Source: HGM04593 sp045631205 (lineage in GTDB: Bacteria > Bacteroidota > Bacteroidia > Bacteroidales > Bacteroidaceae). Taken from it: a stretch of 64,000 nt of DNA. The position numbers and the translations under genes were made by a program. The stretch is from NCBI GenBank assembly GCA_045631205.1, contig JAZQUI010000007.1, positions 15,191 to 79,190 on the forward strand, written 5' to 3'. The notes below the pieces were generated by a model. The model saw only the letters and a list, made by a program, of their open reading frames with translations, searched no databases and was not told where the DNA came from. Positions 1-9,296 of the stretch are shown here, piece after piece (the stretch's first letter is position 1; every line of letters starts with the position of its first letter).

Positions 1-1328
1 TGCGAATTGAACTTCAAAGTAAACAACGTCGAGGATTTAAGCATTCTCTCCTTTGCCGGCACAAATTTGGAAGCATAGCCACCCAACAAGCGCAACGAAA
101 GTTCTGCACCATACTCAAAATAAGAATTGCCGGTATAGCCGCTCAAACCGGATATAGCCTCATAAGCACCATACAAGCGCAACGAAAGCAATTCCGAACC
201 ACCGAAAAGGTTCCTATCCGAAAAGGTTATTGAAGAAGCAGCGCCCAAATCTCCGGCAGTATTGGTACCCTCAATCTCAAAAGTCACTGAACGACGTTTG
301 TTTCTCTCATACATAATATAGCAATCAAGCAACGACGTATCGGGGTGCTCAACCATACGCAATGTCGGATAACGCAAGGCGGTTAACTGCACAAGCGAAC
401 TATAAGTACGGTCAACATTCTTTGCCGCATACGTCTCACCGGGAACTATAAAAGTCTTGTGTGCCAAATTACGCGGACGTACCACCGTGTTATCCTTATA
501 CCTGAATTTATAAAGACCGAAAGAGGTTGTATCACACTCCTCCAATACATCATTGTTCAGTCGCAATCCCGCACCCGATACAAAATAGACATCGTTGAAA
601 GTATAAACCTTATGCGGCTCGGGCATAGCTCCGTCGGCAGGAGCGTACAGAGCAATCTCCATTGTCAAATCAACATCGGTTGAGTAATGCGCAGTGTCGG
701 CAACATACGAGATATAATCCTTTTGAAAACGGTAATATCCCATATTCTTCAACATCGAGGTAATTCTGCGACGCTCGCCTTCGAGCAGACCGACACTAAA
801 CGGCATACCCGAGCGCAATAACGAAACTGAATCGGCAGCCAATACAGCTGCGATGGCTTTATCTTTGGTCTCAACCTTTACCGAGCGTATATAGTACATA
901 TCACGCTCGTGCAAATAATAGATAACTTCGGCTTTATCGTCACCCACCTCCTGGCATTCATAATCGACAGTTGCACGCAAATAACCATTATCGCGCAACA
1001 TCTGTCTTATATTACTTCTCGACAACTCACTCTTCTCTGCACTATAAAGAACCGGAGCCTCGCCAATTTTACGCAAAGCTCGATTAACCCACTTTGTACT
1101 ATCGCGACCCGATGAGGAGTAAAGAGCGAGTGGAACACCAAACAAGCCAAACCACTTTGAGTTTGGGGTCTGCTTCAAATACTGCTTTGCATTCTCCTCA
1201 TTCACCTTGTTCACGTGAGAAACAATATCGACTTTGTCGAGCAACAATTGCCCTTCGGGGACAAATTTTGTCACCGAACACGATACCGCAACCATTGCGC
1301 AAACAACAAGCAGCAAAATGTTTCTCAT
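1..1328 (-). CDS. Omp85-family outer membrane protein (BamA/TamA-like lipoprotein), 3' end outside window
   Basis: Only the first 442 codons are visible; the gene runs off the left edge. The N-terminus is a lipoprotein signal ending in a lipobox (VAVSC, Cys17). POTRA-like sequence follows: repeated segments with YLR / GYYRF patterns around residues 60-200. Strands typical of an outer-membrane barrel begin after about residue 300 (for example SITFSDRNLFGGSELLSLRL). Omp85 proteins insert beta-barrels or move proteins across the outer membrane. The lipidated form with few POTRA domains is common in Bacteroidota and is usually annotated as a BamA/TamA family protein. The start is the ATG just upstream of the signal peptide, 147 bp from the divergent methyltransferase. 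I cannot say whether it acts in BamA-type assembly or TamA-type translocation without the C-terminus and the left neighbour. Confidence 0.85.
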   Translation of the reverse strand, partial: MRNILLLVVCAMVAVSCSVTKFVPEGQLLLDKVDIVSHVNKVNEENAKQYLKQTPNSKWFGLFGVPLALYSSSGRDSTKWVNRALRKIGEAPVLYSAEKSELSRSNIRQMLRDNGYLRATVDYECQEVGDDKAEVIYYLHERDMYYIRSVKVETKDKAIAAVLAADSVSLLRSGMPFSVGLLEGERRRITSMLKNMGYYRFQKDYISYVADTAHYSTDVDLTMEIALYAPADGAMPEPHKVYTFNDVYFVSGAGLRLNNDVLEECDTTSFGLYKFRYKDNTVVRPRNLAHKTFIVPGETYAAKNVDRTYSSLVQLTALRYPTLRMVEHPDTSLLDCYIMYERNKRRSVTFEIEGTNTAGDLGAASSITFSDRNLFGGSELLSLRLYGAYEAISGLSGYTGNSYFEYGAELSLRLLGGYASKFVPAKERMLKSSTLFTLKFNS

Positions 1329-1404
1329 AGATAATTACACAGGTAAAAACAGGTGCAAACAACTGTATTTACAAATAAGCTCAATTGGTATTAAAAAATT
1401 CTTG

Positions 1405-1443
1405 CAAATATACTAAAATCTTAAAAGATTTAAGGTAGCTTTG
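1405..1443. promoter_or_regulatory. Divergent -7 promoter elements
   Basis: The 147 bp between the Omp85 gene and the methyltransferase hold a minus-strand TATATTTG (1412 down to 1405) and a plus-strand TAGCTTTG (1436-1443). Both match the Bacteroidota -7 consensus TAnnTTTG. No convincing TTTG -33 element sits at the right distance on either strand, so these are -7-only predictions. Confidence 0.45.
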
Positions 1444-1475
1444 TAACACTTTAACGCGCAAGAAACATTTAAAAT

Positions 1476-2234
1476 ATGCTAACAAAAGCCCAACTTAAAC
1501 TTATAAAGTCGCTCGAGCAGAGAAAATTCAGAAAAGAGACCCGCCTCTTTGTCGCCGAAGGATGGAAAACCATAGGCGACCTCATTGCCTGCGGTCTTTC
1601 CTGCAAACTGTTTATAGCCACCAAAGAGTGGTTGGCAGAACATTCGATGGAGTGTTCCATTAAGGCTATTGAGGTTAGCGACGAAGATATGAAGAAAGCA
1701 AGTTTTCTGCGCACACCACAAGGAACACTCGCTCTCTTTGAGCAACCCAATGAGGAGCCCGACGAGAAATTCCCGACAAGCGAACTATGCCTTGCACTCG
1801 ACAACGTGCAGGACCCCGGTAATTTAGGCACCATCATACGCATTGCCGACTGGTTCGGTATAGAGCACATATATTGCTCCACCGGCACCGTCGATGCCTA
1901 CAATCCCAAGACCGTGCAAGCCACTATGGGAGCCATAGGACGTGTAAAAATACACTATACCAACTTGCCGGCCCTCATTACATCGCTCGAAGGCAAAACA
2001 CCCGTTTACGGAACATTTCTCGAAGGAGAGAACATATACGGCCTTCCACTATCACCCAACGGGCTCATTGTAATGGGAAACGAAGGCAATGGAATAAGCC
2101 CCGAATGCCGTGAAAAGATTAAGGAAAAACTATTCATCCCCAACTACCCCGCAGAGCGCGAGACATCGGAGTCGCTGAACGTATCCACCGCCACTGCAAT
2201 AATATGCAGCGAATTCCGCCGCAGAATGGGATAA
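1476..2234 (+). CDS. TrmH/SpoU-family RNA 2'-O-methyltransferase
   Basis: 252-residue SPOUT-class enzyme that would transfer a methyl group from SAM to a ribose 2'-OH in rRNA or tRNA. The N-terminal 100 residues form the small substrate-binding domain seen in RlmB/TsnR-like proteins (FVAEGWKTI). The three SPOUT knot motifs are intact: motif 1 DNVQDPGNLGTIIRIA (from D109), motif 2 GLIVMGNEGNGIS (from G196), and motif 3 SLNVSTATAII (N235). It is a single gene with its own promoter, convergent with the lspA operon. The target nucleotide cannot be read from sequence, so RlmB-like naming is only by similarity. Confidence 0.9.
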   Translation: MLTKAQLKLIKSLEQRKFRKETRLFVAEGWKTIGDLIACGLSCKLFIATKEWLAEHSMECSIKAIEVSDEDMKKASFLRTPQGTLALFEQPNEEPDEKFPTSELCLALDNVQDPGNLGTIIRIADWFGIEHIYCSTGTVDAYNPKTVQATMGAIGRVKIHYTNLPALITSLEGKTPVYGTFLEGENIYGLPLSPNGLIVMGNEGNGISPECREKIKEKLFIPNYPAERETSESLNVSTATAIICSEFRRRMG

Positions 2235-2235
2235 T

Positions 2236-2532
2236 TCAGCTCAGTCTTGTCAAAGGAGAAGAATTTACATACCCTTCGCACAAAGGGACATCACAAGAGT
2301 ATAGAAAAAGAGGTTGATCGCAGCAAGAAGACTGCGCAACCTCTTTTTTAATATCACCTAATACAGCCGCGCAAGAAAGGTGAGAGAGGAAAGCCTCCTC
2401 CACCCACAACATCGACTGTCTTTCGCCATCAAAAGGAAAGTAAGAACGCACCACCCCGGCAATAACCTCAACGGTGTGCATCGAAAGCACCTCACCCGTC
2501 ACAAGATGCAGTTTTCTTACAGCGTACAACAT
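2236..2532 (-). CDS. Small conserved-looking protein coupled to DUF4296 gene
   Basis: 98 codons, no family recognised. The first 60 residues look protein-like (VTGEVLSMHTVEVIAGVV, then YFPFDGERQSMLWVEEAFL). Translation is probably coupled to the upstream lipoprotein, because the stop and start share a base (TAATG). The last third is doubtful: a 17-bp bidirectional terminator hairpin lies inside the reading frame (about codons 62-76), and the encoded tail is cysteine-rich and unlike the front. Either the gene naturally ends over its terminator, or an earlier stop was lost. Position as the last gene of the ileS-lspA operon is the only functional hint. Confidence 0.5.
   Translation of the reverse strand: MLYAVRKLHLVTGEVLSMHTVEVIAGVVRSYFPFDGERQSMLWVEEAFLSHLSCAAVLGDIKKEVAQSSCCDQPLFLYSCDVPLCEGYVNSSPLTRLS
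2305..2349. terminator. Bidirectional terminator between trmH-like gene and lspA operon
   Basis: A 12-bp stem (AAAAAGAGGTTG with CAACCTCTTTTT) continues into CGCAG/CTGCG, with T-runs on both strands. It would stop the rightward methyltransferase transcript and the leftward operon. It lies inside the 98-codon frame. Confidence 0.8.
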
Positions 2533-3308
2533 TACTTGCCAACCACAGGGTGAACACGCTTCACGGCAATATTGCTAACAAGCAAACGCGGCATACAAAG
2601 CGAGTCGTTATCGGAGTAATACAAGAAACCATGTAAAGCCTTTACACCACTGGCAAAATTTCTGTTCACAGCAACAGCATAAGCACCATCACCCGAAATA
2701 TCCACACCGTTTGCAGCAGTTGTTTCATCATTATACTCCACCACAATAGCTGCGTGAGCATTGTATTCGACAGAATCGAGCCCTGCGGGCAAATGTTTCA
2801 CCATAAAAGAGAAAGAGAGACTGTCACCTTTTACATAAGTGGTGTCAGCTTTATAAGCAAACATCAACTTATTTGAAAAGGCAACCGAAGAGAGCAGCTT
2901 CACCTTTGTTTCTCGCCACAGGTTCACTGTGTCGGCCGATGCCATCAATTGATTAAAAGCATCATCTGCCGCTGTAACCACTCCCATATTCTCCATCTCT
3001 GCCACCAACTTCCTTTCGAGAGAAGCATAAATTCTCGAAAGTTGTTTAGGATAGCGTGTGTACCACACCAATGAAGAGTCGAGTTCCTCTTTTGTCACTC
3101 CGTGCTTTTCGAACACATAATTTATATGCAGTTTCTTTTTAAAGCTCGTTGAGACCTCCTCGGCTGTAATAGCTTGTGCCAAATGATAATCATAAAGCAA
3201 AGCTTCCATTTTGTCAGGAGCAATAACCCCGTCGGGTCTTCCAACCTCACAGGCGACACACAGTATCGACAAAAAAATAAATAATATTTTCACAAAAGGA
3301 GCTCTCAT
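2532..3308 (-). CDS. DUF4296 lipoprotein
   Basis: 258 residues with a lipoprotein signal (FIFLSILCVAC). Just after it comes the DUF4296-type segment with PDKMEALLYDYHLAQAI, YVFEKHGVTKEELDSS and WYTRYPKQLSRIY. DUF4296 proteins are Bacteroidota-specific, of unknown function, and typically encoded beside lspA. The ATG at 3308 is chosen over a TTG two codons earlier. The gene starts 7 nt after the lspA stop. The C-terminal 120 residues are beta-rich and unrecognised. Because lspA matures lipoproteins, an envelope role is a reasonable inference, nothing more. Confidence 0.85.
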   Translation of the reverse strand: MRAPFVKILFIFLSILCVACEVGRPDGVIAPDKMEALLYDYHLAQAITAEEVSTSFKKKLHINYVFEKHGVTKEELDSSLVWYTRYPKQLSRIYASLERKLVAEMENMGVVTAADDAFNQLMASADTVNLWRETKVKLLSSVAFSNKLMFAYKADTTYVKGDSLSFSFMVKHLPAGLDSVEYNAHAAIVVEYNDETTAANGVDISGDGAYAVAVNRNFASGVKALHGFLYYSDNDSLCMPRLLVSNIAVKRVHPVVGK

Positions 3309-3315
3309 ACACAAA

Positions 3316-3936
3316 TCAATTAAGGCTCTGGTTTATATATTTTCTATAAAACAGCAATATTGCAAATATACTGCAACTTATGCAAGCATCGGCAAAATTG
3401 AATATCGGGCTGAAAAAGATAAAATGCTCACCGCCTACAAAAGGTACCCAGGCGGGCCAGTCAAACGCAAACAACGGGAAATAGAACATATCCACCACAT
3501 TGCCATACATAAAACTGCTATACCCCTGACCAAAAGGAACAAGGTCGGCCACACGCCCCATACTATGGGTAAAAATCTCTCCATACAAAAGAGAATCCAC
3601 AATATTACCCGCAGCACCGGCAAGTACAAATGCTATTGAAGCTACATAACCGATGGGAAATTTTCTGTTACGAACAACCTTGTATAGATAATACCCCAAC
3701 AAGGAGACTGCCACAACACGAAAGCTTGTAAGGAACAATTTCCCCACAATTTCCATACCGAAGGCCATACCTCTGTTCTCGGTAAAATATATATAGAACC
3801 AATCTCCGCACACCGAGAAACTCTCATGCAGATACATATTCAACTTCACCGCGACCTTTATTATTTGGTCGATCAGTATGGCTCCGACAACTATGGAAAC
3901 AGCAGTCAGAGAACGTTTCTTAATTCCAGCCTTCAT
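3316..3936 (-). CDS. lspA: Lipoprotein signal peptidase (signal peptidase II)
   Basis: Inner-membrane aspartyl protease that cuts the signal peptide from diacylated prolipoproteins. 206 residues, longer than the usual 160 because of extra loop sequence, as is normal in this phylum. Hydrophobic segments and signature motifs are present: DQIIKVAVKLN near the N-terminus, ENRGMAFGM, GNIVDSLLYG (catalytic Asp114) and FNFADACIS (catalytic Asp183). The ATG at 3936 is preferred; the longer frame would start on TTG inside the upstream gene. It starts 5 nt after the TraR-like stop. The many lipobox proteins in this window are its substrates. Confidence 0.95.
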   Translation of the reverse strand: MKAGIKKRSLTAVSIVVGAILIDQIIKVAVKLNMYLHESFSVCGDWFYIYFTENRGMAFGMEIVGKLFLTSFRVVAVSLLGYYLYKVVRNRKFPIGYVASIAFVLAGAAGNIVDSLLYGEIFTHSMGRVADLVPFGQGYSSFMYGNVVDMFYFPLFAFDWPAWVPFVGGEHFIFFSPIFNFADACISCSIFAILLFYRKYINQSLN

Positions 3937-3941
3937 TAAAA

Positions 3942-4316
3942 TCAACGATTTTTCTTCGCCTCAATGCTTAGCGTAGCGTGAGGAACAGCCATCAAACGTG
4001 CTTTTGATATGAGTTTGCCCGTTTCGCGGCATATTCCATAGGTCTTGTTCTCTATACGTACAAGAGCATTCTGTAAGCCCTGGATGAATTTAGCCTGACG
4101 CTGTGCCAAGCGCATCTGTTCCTCAAGAGAAGCCGCTGCACTGCAATCCTCAAGGCCCTTATATGTCGATTCAGCATCAATGATACCATTCTCATCCTCG
4201 TTACGAATAGATTTCATAATCTTATCGTAATCTCTTTTTGCCAACTCGAGTTTTTCGTTTATCACAGCACGGAACTCCTCAAGTTCCTCGTCTGAATAGC
4301 GCAAGTTTTCTGACAT
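3942..4316 (-). CDS. TraR/DksA-family protein with degenerate zinc finger
   Basis: 124 residues: a coiled-coil N-terminal half (ELEEFRAVINEKLELAKRD) and a DksA-like C-terminal segment (TYGIC, KLISKARLMAVPHATLSIEA). DksA-type proteins bind RNA polymerase through the secondary channel. Only one cysteine (Cys96) of the usual four-cysteine zinc site remains; the partners read RETG and SIEA, so zinc binding there is unlikely. This cysteine-poor form sitting between ileS and lspA is the standard Bacteroidota version. It sits 43 nt after ileS and is probably cotranscribed with it. Confidence 0.9.
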   Translation of the reverse strand: MSENLRYSDEELEEFRAVINEKLELAKRDYDKIMKSIRNEDENGIIDAESTYKGLEDCSAAASLEEQMRLAQRQAKFIQGLQNALVRIENKTYGICRETGKLISKARLMAVPHATLSIEAKKNR

Positions 4317-4359
4317 AATCTTTTCTTTTTAATATTATGGTTAGTAATAGTTTTTTCGA

Positions 4360-7300
4360 TTAAAGTTTTTTAATGGCAATGTTCAAGGTGTAACCATCGA
4401 GTTCAACAGCCTCACCCTCAACATTCTCACAGAGTTCAATTGAGTCGGCAAGAACCTGGTTGGCGATATACTCCTTGAACTCGCACACAGCCTCATCGCT
4501 GGTGCTGTTCTTGGAAACGGCTACAGCAATGCGGTCGGTAATTTCAAGACCACTCTCTTTACGCATAGCCTGTATCTTCTTGATTACCTCGCGGGCAATA
4601 CCCTCGCGACGCAACTCGTCGGTAACCTCAACATCGAGAGCAACGGTGAGAGCACCCTCGTTGGCAACGGTCCAACCGGGAACATCCTCGCTGAATATCT
4701 CAACATCGGCAAGTTCAATGAGAGCATCAGCACCCTCAACCTGCAATGTTATTGTGCCATTCTTTTCAAGCTCGGCTATCTGCTCCTGAGCCATTTCTGT
4801 AACAGCCACATTCACACTCTTCATAAGTTTTCCGAACTTCTTACCCAAGGTACGGAAGTTACATTTAATCTTCTTGACGAGAATTCCGTCGCCCTCTACA
4901 AATTCGAGCTCTTTCACGTTGACCTCGCTCAATATAAGAGCTTTAACAGCCTCAATGCGTGCCTTCATAACCTCATCGGTTGTGGGTATGGCAATCTTCT
5001 GCAAGGGCTGGCGAACAATAAGCTGTTCCTTCTTGCGAAGCGCAAGTACCATTGACGAGATTTTCTGTGCAAGCTCCATACGATACTCAAGTTCCTTATC
5101 CACACACGCCTCGCAGCACTCGGGGAAGGTTGCAAGATGTACCGATTCGGCCTCGCCACGACCAGTCACCGATGTCAAATCCTGATAAAGACGGTCGGCA
5201 TAGAAAGGAGCGATGGGAGCCATAAGGCGAGCTACGGTTTCAAGACAAGTATAAAGTGTCTGGTAAGCCGAAAGTTTGTCGGCGCTCATATCGGAGCCCC
5301 AGAAACGTTTGCGGCTCAAACGTACGAACCAGTTGCTCACGTTGTCAATTACAAATTCCTGAATAAGACGACCGGCCTTTGTGGGCTCATAATCGTTCAA
5401 GCAGGTATTTACATCCTTAACAAGTGTATTCAACGCCGAAATAATCCAACGATCGAGTTCGGGACGCTCGTTAACAGGGATTTCAGCCTCATCGAAGGTG
5501 AAACCATCGACATTGGCATACATTGTAAAGAAACTGTAAGTCTGGTACAACTTACCGAAGAAAGAGCGAATAACCTCTTTCACACCATCCTCGTTAAAAC
5601 GCAAGTTATCCCAAGGAGCAGAGTTGGTAATCATATACCAACGCAAAGCATCGCTACCATAATTCTCAATAGTATCGAAGGGGTCAACCGCGTTACCAAG
5701 ACGCTTAGACATTTTGTCACCGTTCTTGTCGAGTACAAGACCATTTGAGATAACAGTTTTGTAAGCAACGCTGTCGAACACCATTGTACCAATCGCGTGA
5801 AGAGTGTAGAACCAACCACGTGTCTGGTCGACACCCTCGGCAATGAAGTCGGCTGGATAAATAGTGCGACTGTCGAGAGCCTCTTTATTCTCGAAAGGAT
5901 AGTGTATCTGTGCATAAGGCATAGCACCCGAGTCGAACCAAACATCAATGAGGTCGAGTTCGCGTGTCATAACCTTTCCACTCTCCGATACAAGTTTAAT
6001 ATCATCGACATAAGGACGGTGAAGATCTATCTTATCGTAGTTCTCACGGCTGTAATCACCGGGAACAAAACCTTTATCCTTGTAAGGATTGCTTGCCATT
6101 ACGCCGGCAGCAACCGCCTTTTCAATTTCGTCGTAAAGTTCGGCAATAGAACCAATGCACTTTGCCTCGCCATCCTCGCTGGTCCAAATGGGCAGAGGAG
6201 TACCCCAGTAACGGCTACGGCTCAAGTTCCAGTCGTTGAGGTTTTCAAGCCACTTGCCGAAACGGCCTGTACCGGTAGATTCAGGTTTCCATGTGATGGT
6301 TTTGTTGAGTTCGGTCATACGCTCCTTCATCTGTGAAGCACGAACGAACCAACTGTCGAGAGGATAATAGAGCACAGGCTTGTCTGTACGCCAGCAGTGG
6401 GGATAGTTGTGCAAGTGCTTTTCAATCTTGAACACCTTGCCCTGTTGCTTCATAGCCATACAGAGAACAACATCAAGTGTTTCGGCTTTTGCCGCAGCCT
6501 TGTCGTCATATTTGCCGTCAATTGTATATTGAGGCTCGTACGCATTCTTGACATATGCACCGGCATATTTCGCATACTCTTCCACGTTTACGCAGTTTTT
6601 CACAAAATCCTCGTCGAGTTCATCGATTGCCCAGAATTTTCCTGTAAAATCGACCATAGGACGAGTCTCACCCTTCTTGTTCACCATAAACAAAGAAGGT
6701 ATTCCGGCAGCCTTTGCCACAAAAGCATCGTCGGCACCGAATGTAGGCGCAATATGTACGATACCTGTACCATCTTCCACAGTAACATAATCACCGGGGA
6801 TAACACGGAAACCGGCATCGGAAATCTTTATCTCGTCGTTCTCCTTTGAAATGGGTTTAACCCAGGGGAACAACTGCTCATATCGCATACCAACGAGGTC
6901 ACTACCCTTGTACTCGGCTACCACCTTGTAAGGAACCACTTTGTCGCCCTGTTTGTAGCTGTCGAGGGGCAACTCGGCACCTGCGGGGTTAAAGTGAGCA
7001 TTGAGCAGAGCTTTTGCAAGCACCACTGTGATAGGCTCGCCCGAATAGCTGTTATATGACTGAACTGCCACATAATCAATTTTGGGGCCTACGCAAAGCG
7101 CGGTATTTGAAGGCAATGTCCAGGGTGTAGTTGTCCAGGCAAGGAAGAATGGAGTACCCCAACCCTGCATTTCGGGTTTAGGATCAAGCATACGGAACTG
7201 CGCAACAGCAGTTGTATCCTTAACATCGCGATAGCAACCGGGCTGGTTAAGCTCGTGTGAACTCAAGCCTGTACCTGCCGCAGGCGAATAAGGCTGTATG

Positions 7301-7836
7301 GTGTAACCCTTATAAAGCAAGCCCTTGTCATAAAGTTGCTTCAACAACCACCACAAAGACTCGATATAACTGTTTTCGTATGTAATGTAAGGATTTTCCA
7401 AATCTACCCAGTAGCCCATCTTACGGGTAAGTTCGGTCCATTCTCTTGTATATTTCATTACCTCCTCGCGGCAGTTGCGGTTGTAGTCATCAACCGAAAT
7501 CTTTTTGCCGATATCCTCTTTGGTAATGTTCAGTTTCTTCTCCACACCAAGCTCCACAGGCAGACCGTGAGTATCCCAACCGGCCTTACGTTTCACCTGG
7601 AAGCCCTTCATTGTCTTGAAACGGCAGAATGTATCCTTTATGCTACGCGCCATAACGTGGTGAATACCGGGCATACCGTTAGCCGAAGGAGGACCTTCGA
7701 AAAAGACAAACGATGGAGCACCCTCGCGCTCTGTCATACTCTTTGAGAACAAGTCCTTCTCGTCCCACTCTTTCAGCACATCTTTGTTAACAAGAGGCAG
7801 ATTCAACTGATTATATACAGGAAATTTCTTCTTCAT
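4360..7836 (-). CDS. ileS: Isoleucyl-tRNA synthetase
   Basis: Class I synthetase charging tRNA-Ile, 1158 residues, the long eukaryote-like form. The N-terminal signature reads GPPSANGMPGIHHVMAR, so the usual HxGH appears as GIHH at residues 57-60. The second signature is KMSKR at 708-712. A CP1 editing domain lies between them, and the C-terminal anticodon-binding region follows WFVRLSRKRFWG. The GIHH variant is common in this synthetase subclass and is not a defect. It is the first gene of the ileS-traR-lspA-DUF4296 operon, with its own -7 element upstream. The long class often tolerates mupirocin; that is family knowledge and not shown here. Confidence 0.97.
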   Translation of the reverse strand: MKKKFPVYNQLNLPLVNKDVLKEWDEKDLFSKSMTEREGAPSFVFFEGPPSANGMPGIHHVMARSIKDTFCRFKTMKGFQVKRKAGWDTHGLPVELGVEKKLNITKEDIGKKISVDDYNRNCREEVMKYTREWTELTRKMGYWVDLENPYITYENSYIESLWWLLKQLYDKGLLYKGYTIQPYSPAAGTGLSSHELNQPGCYRDVKDTTAVAQFRMLDPKPEMQGWGTPFFLAWTTTPWTLPSNTALCVGPKIDYVAVQSYNSYSGEPITVVLAKALLNAHFNPAGAELPLDSYKQGDKVVPYKVVAEYKGSDLVGMRYEQLFPWVKPISKENDEIKISDAGFRVIPGDYVTVEDGTGIVHIAPTFGADDAFVAKAAGIPSLFMVNKKGETRPMVDFTGKFWAIDELDEDFVKNCVNVEEYAKYAGAYVKNAYEPQYTIDGKYDDKAAAKAETLDVVLCMAMKQQGKVFKIEKHLHNYPHCWRTDKPVLYYPLDSWFVRASQMKERMTELNKTITWKPESTGTGRFGKWLENLNDWNLSRSRYWGTPLPIWTSEDGEAKCIGSIAELYDEIEKAVAAGVMASNPYKDKGFVPGDYSRENYDKIDLHRPYVDDIKLVSESGKVMTRELDLIDVWFDSGAMPYAQIHYPFENKEALDSRTIYPADFIAEGVDQTRGWFYTLHAIGTMVFDSVAYKTVISNGLVLDKNGDKMSKRLGNAVDPFDTIENYGSDALRWYMITNSAPWDNLRFNEDGVKEVIRSFFGKLYQTYSFFTMYANVDGFTFDEAEIPVNERPELDRWIISALNTLVKDVNTCLNDYEPTKAGRLIQEFVIDNVSNWFVRLSRKRFWGSDMSADKLSAYQTLYTCLETVARLMAPIAPFYADRLYQDLTSVTGRGEAESVHLATFPECCEACVDKELEYRMELAQKISSMVLALRKKEQLIVRQPLQKIAIPTTDEVMKARIEAVKALILSEVNVKELEFVEGDGILVKKIKCNFRTLGKKFGKLMKSVNVAVTEMAQEQIAELEKNGTITLQVEGADALIELADVEIFSEDVPGWTVANEGALTVALDVEVTDELRREGIAREVIKKIQAMRKESGLEITDRIAVAVSKNSTSDEAVCEFKEYIANQVLADSIELCENVEGEAVELDGYTLNIAIKKL

Positions 7837-7862
7837 TTTATCCTAAAAATTATAAAGTTGCG

Positions 7863-7870
7863 CAAAGTTA
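7863..7870 (-). promoter_or_regulatory. -7 element of ileS operon
   Basis: TAACTTTG on the minus strand, 26 bp upstream of the ileS ATG, matches TAnnTTTG. The -33 region is an A/T run without a clear TTTG. Confidence 0.5.
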
Positions 7871-7940
7871 TCAAAAAAAAACGAAAAGTAAAAGAGTTGA
7901 GCCTTATTATTAAATAATAAACCCGCCGAGTTCAAGAAGA

Positions 7941-7970
7941 AAAAAAGCGCGGCAGTAATCACCGCCGCGC
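7941..7970 (-). terminator. Terminator of aminopeptidase operon
   Basis: On the minus strand a GC-rich hairpin (GCGCGGC with GCCGCGC) is followed by a T-run. It lies about 30 bp past the M18 stop and upstream of the ileS promoter. Confidence 0.75.
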
Positions 7971-8000
7971 CATATTTGAAAACATTTACAAATGCTTTTA

Positions 8001-9281
8001 TCAATCGGCATCGAAGAAAACCGTAAATGCCTTTATTGCATACTCGGTATCCACCGCTGCCGAAGTCTCACGCGCCGAGTGCATACCCCACATAGGATTA
8101 CCCATATCCACACCTCTCATAGGCAACTGAGTTGTCAAAGTATTTCCCAAAGTAGAGCCACCTGCAATATCGCTGCGATTCACGAAATACTGGAACGGAA
8201 CACCCGCTGCGCGACACACCTCGGCAAACACCGCTGCCGACTCAGCATCGGTTACATATTTCTGGTTTGCATTGTACTTTATCACAGGGCCACCACCCAT
8301 TACTGGATGATTTGTCGGGTCGTGTTTTTCGCTGTAATTGGGATGCAAAGCGTGTGCCATATCGGCCGAAACCATAAACGAATTCTCCACGGCAGCGTAA
8401 AGGTCACCGGCAGCTCCACCACGATTTAAAATAATAGCATCCAACAAATTACGCAACATAGGAGATGCAGAACCTTGCTTTGTCATATTACCGGTTTCCT
8501 CGTTGTCGAAGAGGGCAAGCACCTGAGTCATTTTCGAAGGCTTACTTTCGGCCATCGCCTTAAGACCGGCAAAGCACATAAGAAGGTCGTCCTGTCGACC
8601 ACCCGACACGAATTCATTGTTCACCCCGCACAAGCAAGCAGGTGTTGCCTCGTAGAGCGAGAGGTCGAAATCGAGTATATCCTCAACTTTTGCACCAAGC
8701 TCTTCGGCCACCACGCGAAGTAAAAAATTTTCCTTTTCAAACTGGCCGTTTATGAAGCCCAACACAGGCATCATATCTTTCTGTCGGTTTATCTTGTTAC
8801 CCTCGTTCACTTCGCGATTGAAATGTATTGCAAGATGAGGAATAAGTAACAACGGGCGTTTAATATGCAACAAGCGTGTAACGGGGCGCAAAGGCGACTC
8901 ACCGCGCAATATCACACGACCGGCAAGAGAGAGAGGACGGTCGAACCAGGTATAGAGAATAGGACCGCCATAAACCTCGGTATTCAAACGTATCATACCA
9001 CCCTCCGACACCATTTCGGGCGCAGGCTTCACACGAAAACAGGGCGAGTCGGTGTGAGCGCAGATAAGTTTAAAGCCATCGGTCACAGCACCGGTTCCAA
9101 CACGAAATGCAAACAACGCCGAACCGTTCTTTGTTATATAGTATCCTTTACCGGTTTCAAGCTTGGGCAGTGCACCCATCTCCACCTTTTCAAAACCAGC
9201 CGACGACAAGAAACCCTCGGCATATTTCACCGCCAGAAAATTCACAGGCGAAGCATCGAGCATATTAAGCAATTCTTTCAT
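8001..9281 (-). CDS. M18-family aminopeptidase
   Basis: 426-residue dinuclear-zinc exopeptidase of the aspartyl-aminopeptidase family, removing (mostly acidic) N-terminal residues from peptides in the cytoplasm. Family landmarks in order: CAHTDSPCFRVKP (metal-binding His and Asp), LALFDNEETGN (Glu pair), SADMAHALHPNY, and near the end GNPMWGMHSARE (metal His). Length agrees with bacterial ApeB-type enzymes. The ATG at 9281 is preferred over a TTG two codons earlier. It lies 15 nt downstream of the kinase-RapZ gene, so the two are cotranscribed; I know of no functional link. Confidence 0.92.
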   Translation of the reverse strand: MKELLNMLDASPVNFLAVKYAEGFLSSAGFEKVEMGALPKLETGKGYYITKNGSALFAFRVGTGAVTDGFKLICAHTDSPCFRVKPAPEMVSEGGMIRLNTEVYGGPILYTWFDRPLSLAGRVILRGESPLRPVTRLLHIKRPLLLIPHLAIHFNREVNEGNKINRQKDMMPVLGFINGQFEKENFLLRVVAEELGAKVEDILDFDLSLYEATPACLCGVNNEFVSGGRQDDLLMCFAGLKAMAESKPSKMTQVLALFDNEETGNMTKQGSASPMLRNLLDAIILNRGGAAGDLYAAVENSFMVSADMAHALHPNYSEKHDPTNHPVMGGGPVIKYNANQKYVTDAESAAVFAEVCRAAGVPFQYFVNRSDIAGGSTLGNTLTTQLPMRGVDMGNPMWGMHSARETSAAVDTEYAIKAFTVFFDAD

Positions 9282-9296
9282 ATACAATAATTTAAT

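Noticed and set aside
3942..4316. The TraR/DksA-like gene as a decayed DksA because three zinc-site cysteines are missing.
   Set aside because: The same cysteine-poor form next to lspA and ileS is the normal Bacteroidota protein, so this is not decay.
5137..5748. A 203-codon plus-strand frame, with several similar ones across 4.4-7.8 kb.
   Set aside because: All are antisense shadows of ileS, which is complete and has both synthetase signatures.
7656..7667. The ileS HxGH signature reading GIHH as a disabling mutation.
   Set aside because: This variant is common in the long IleS class; the KMSKR signature and the rest of the enzyme are intact.
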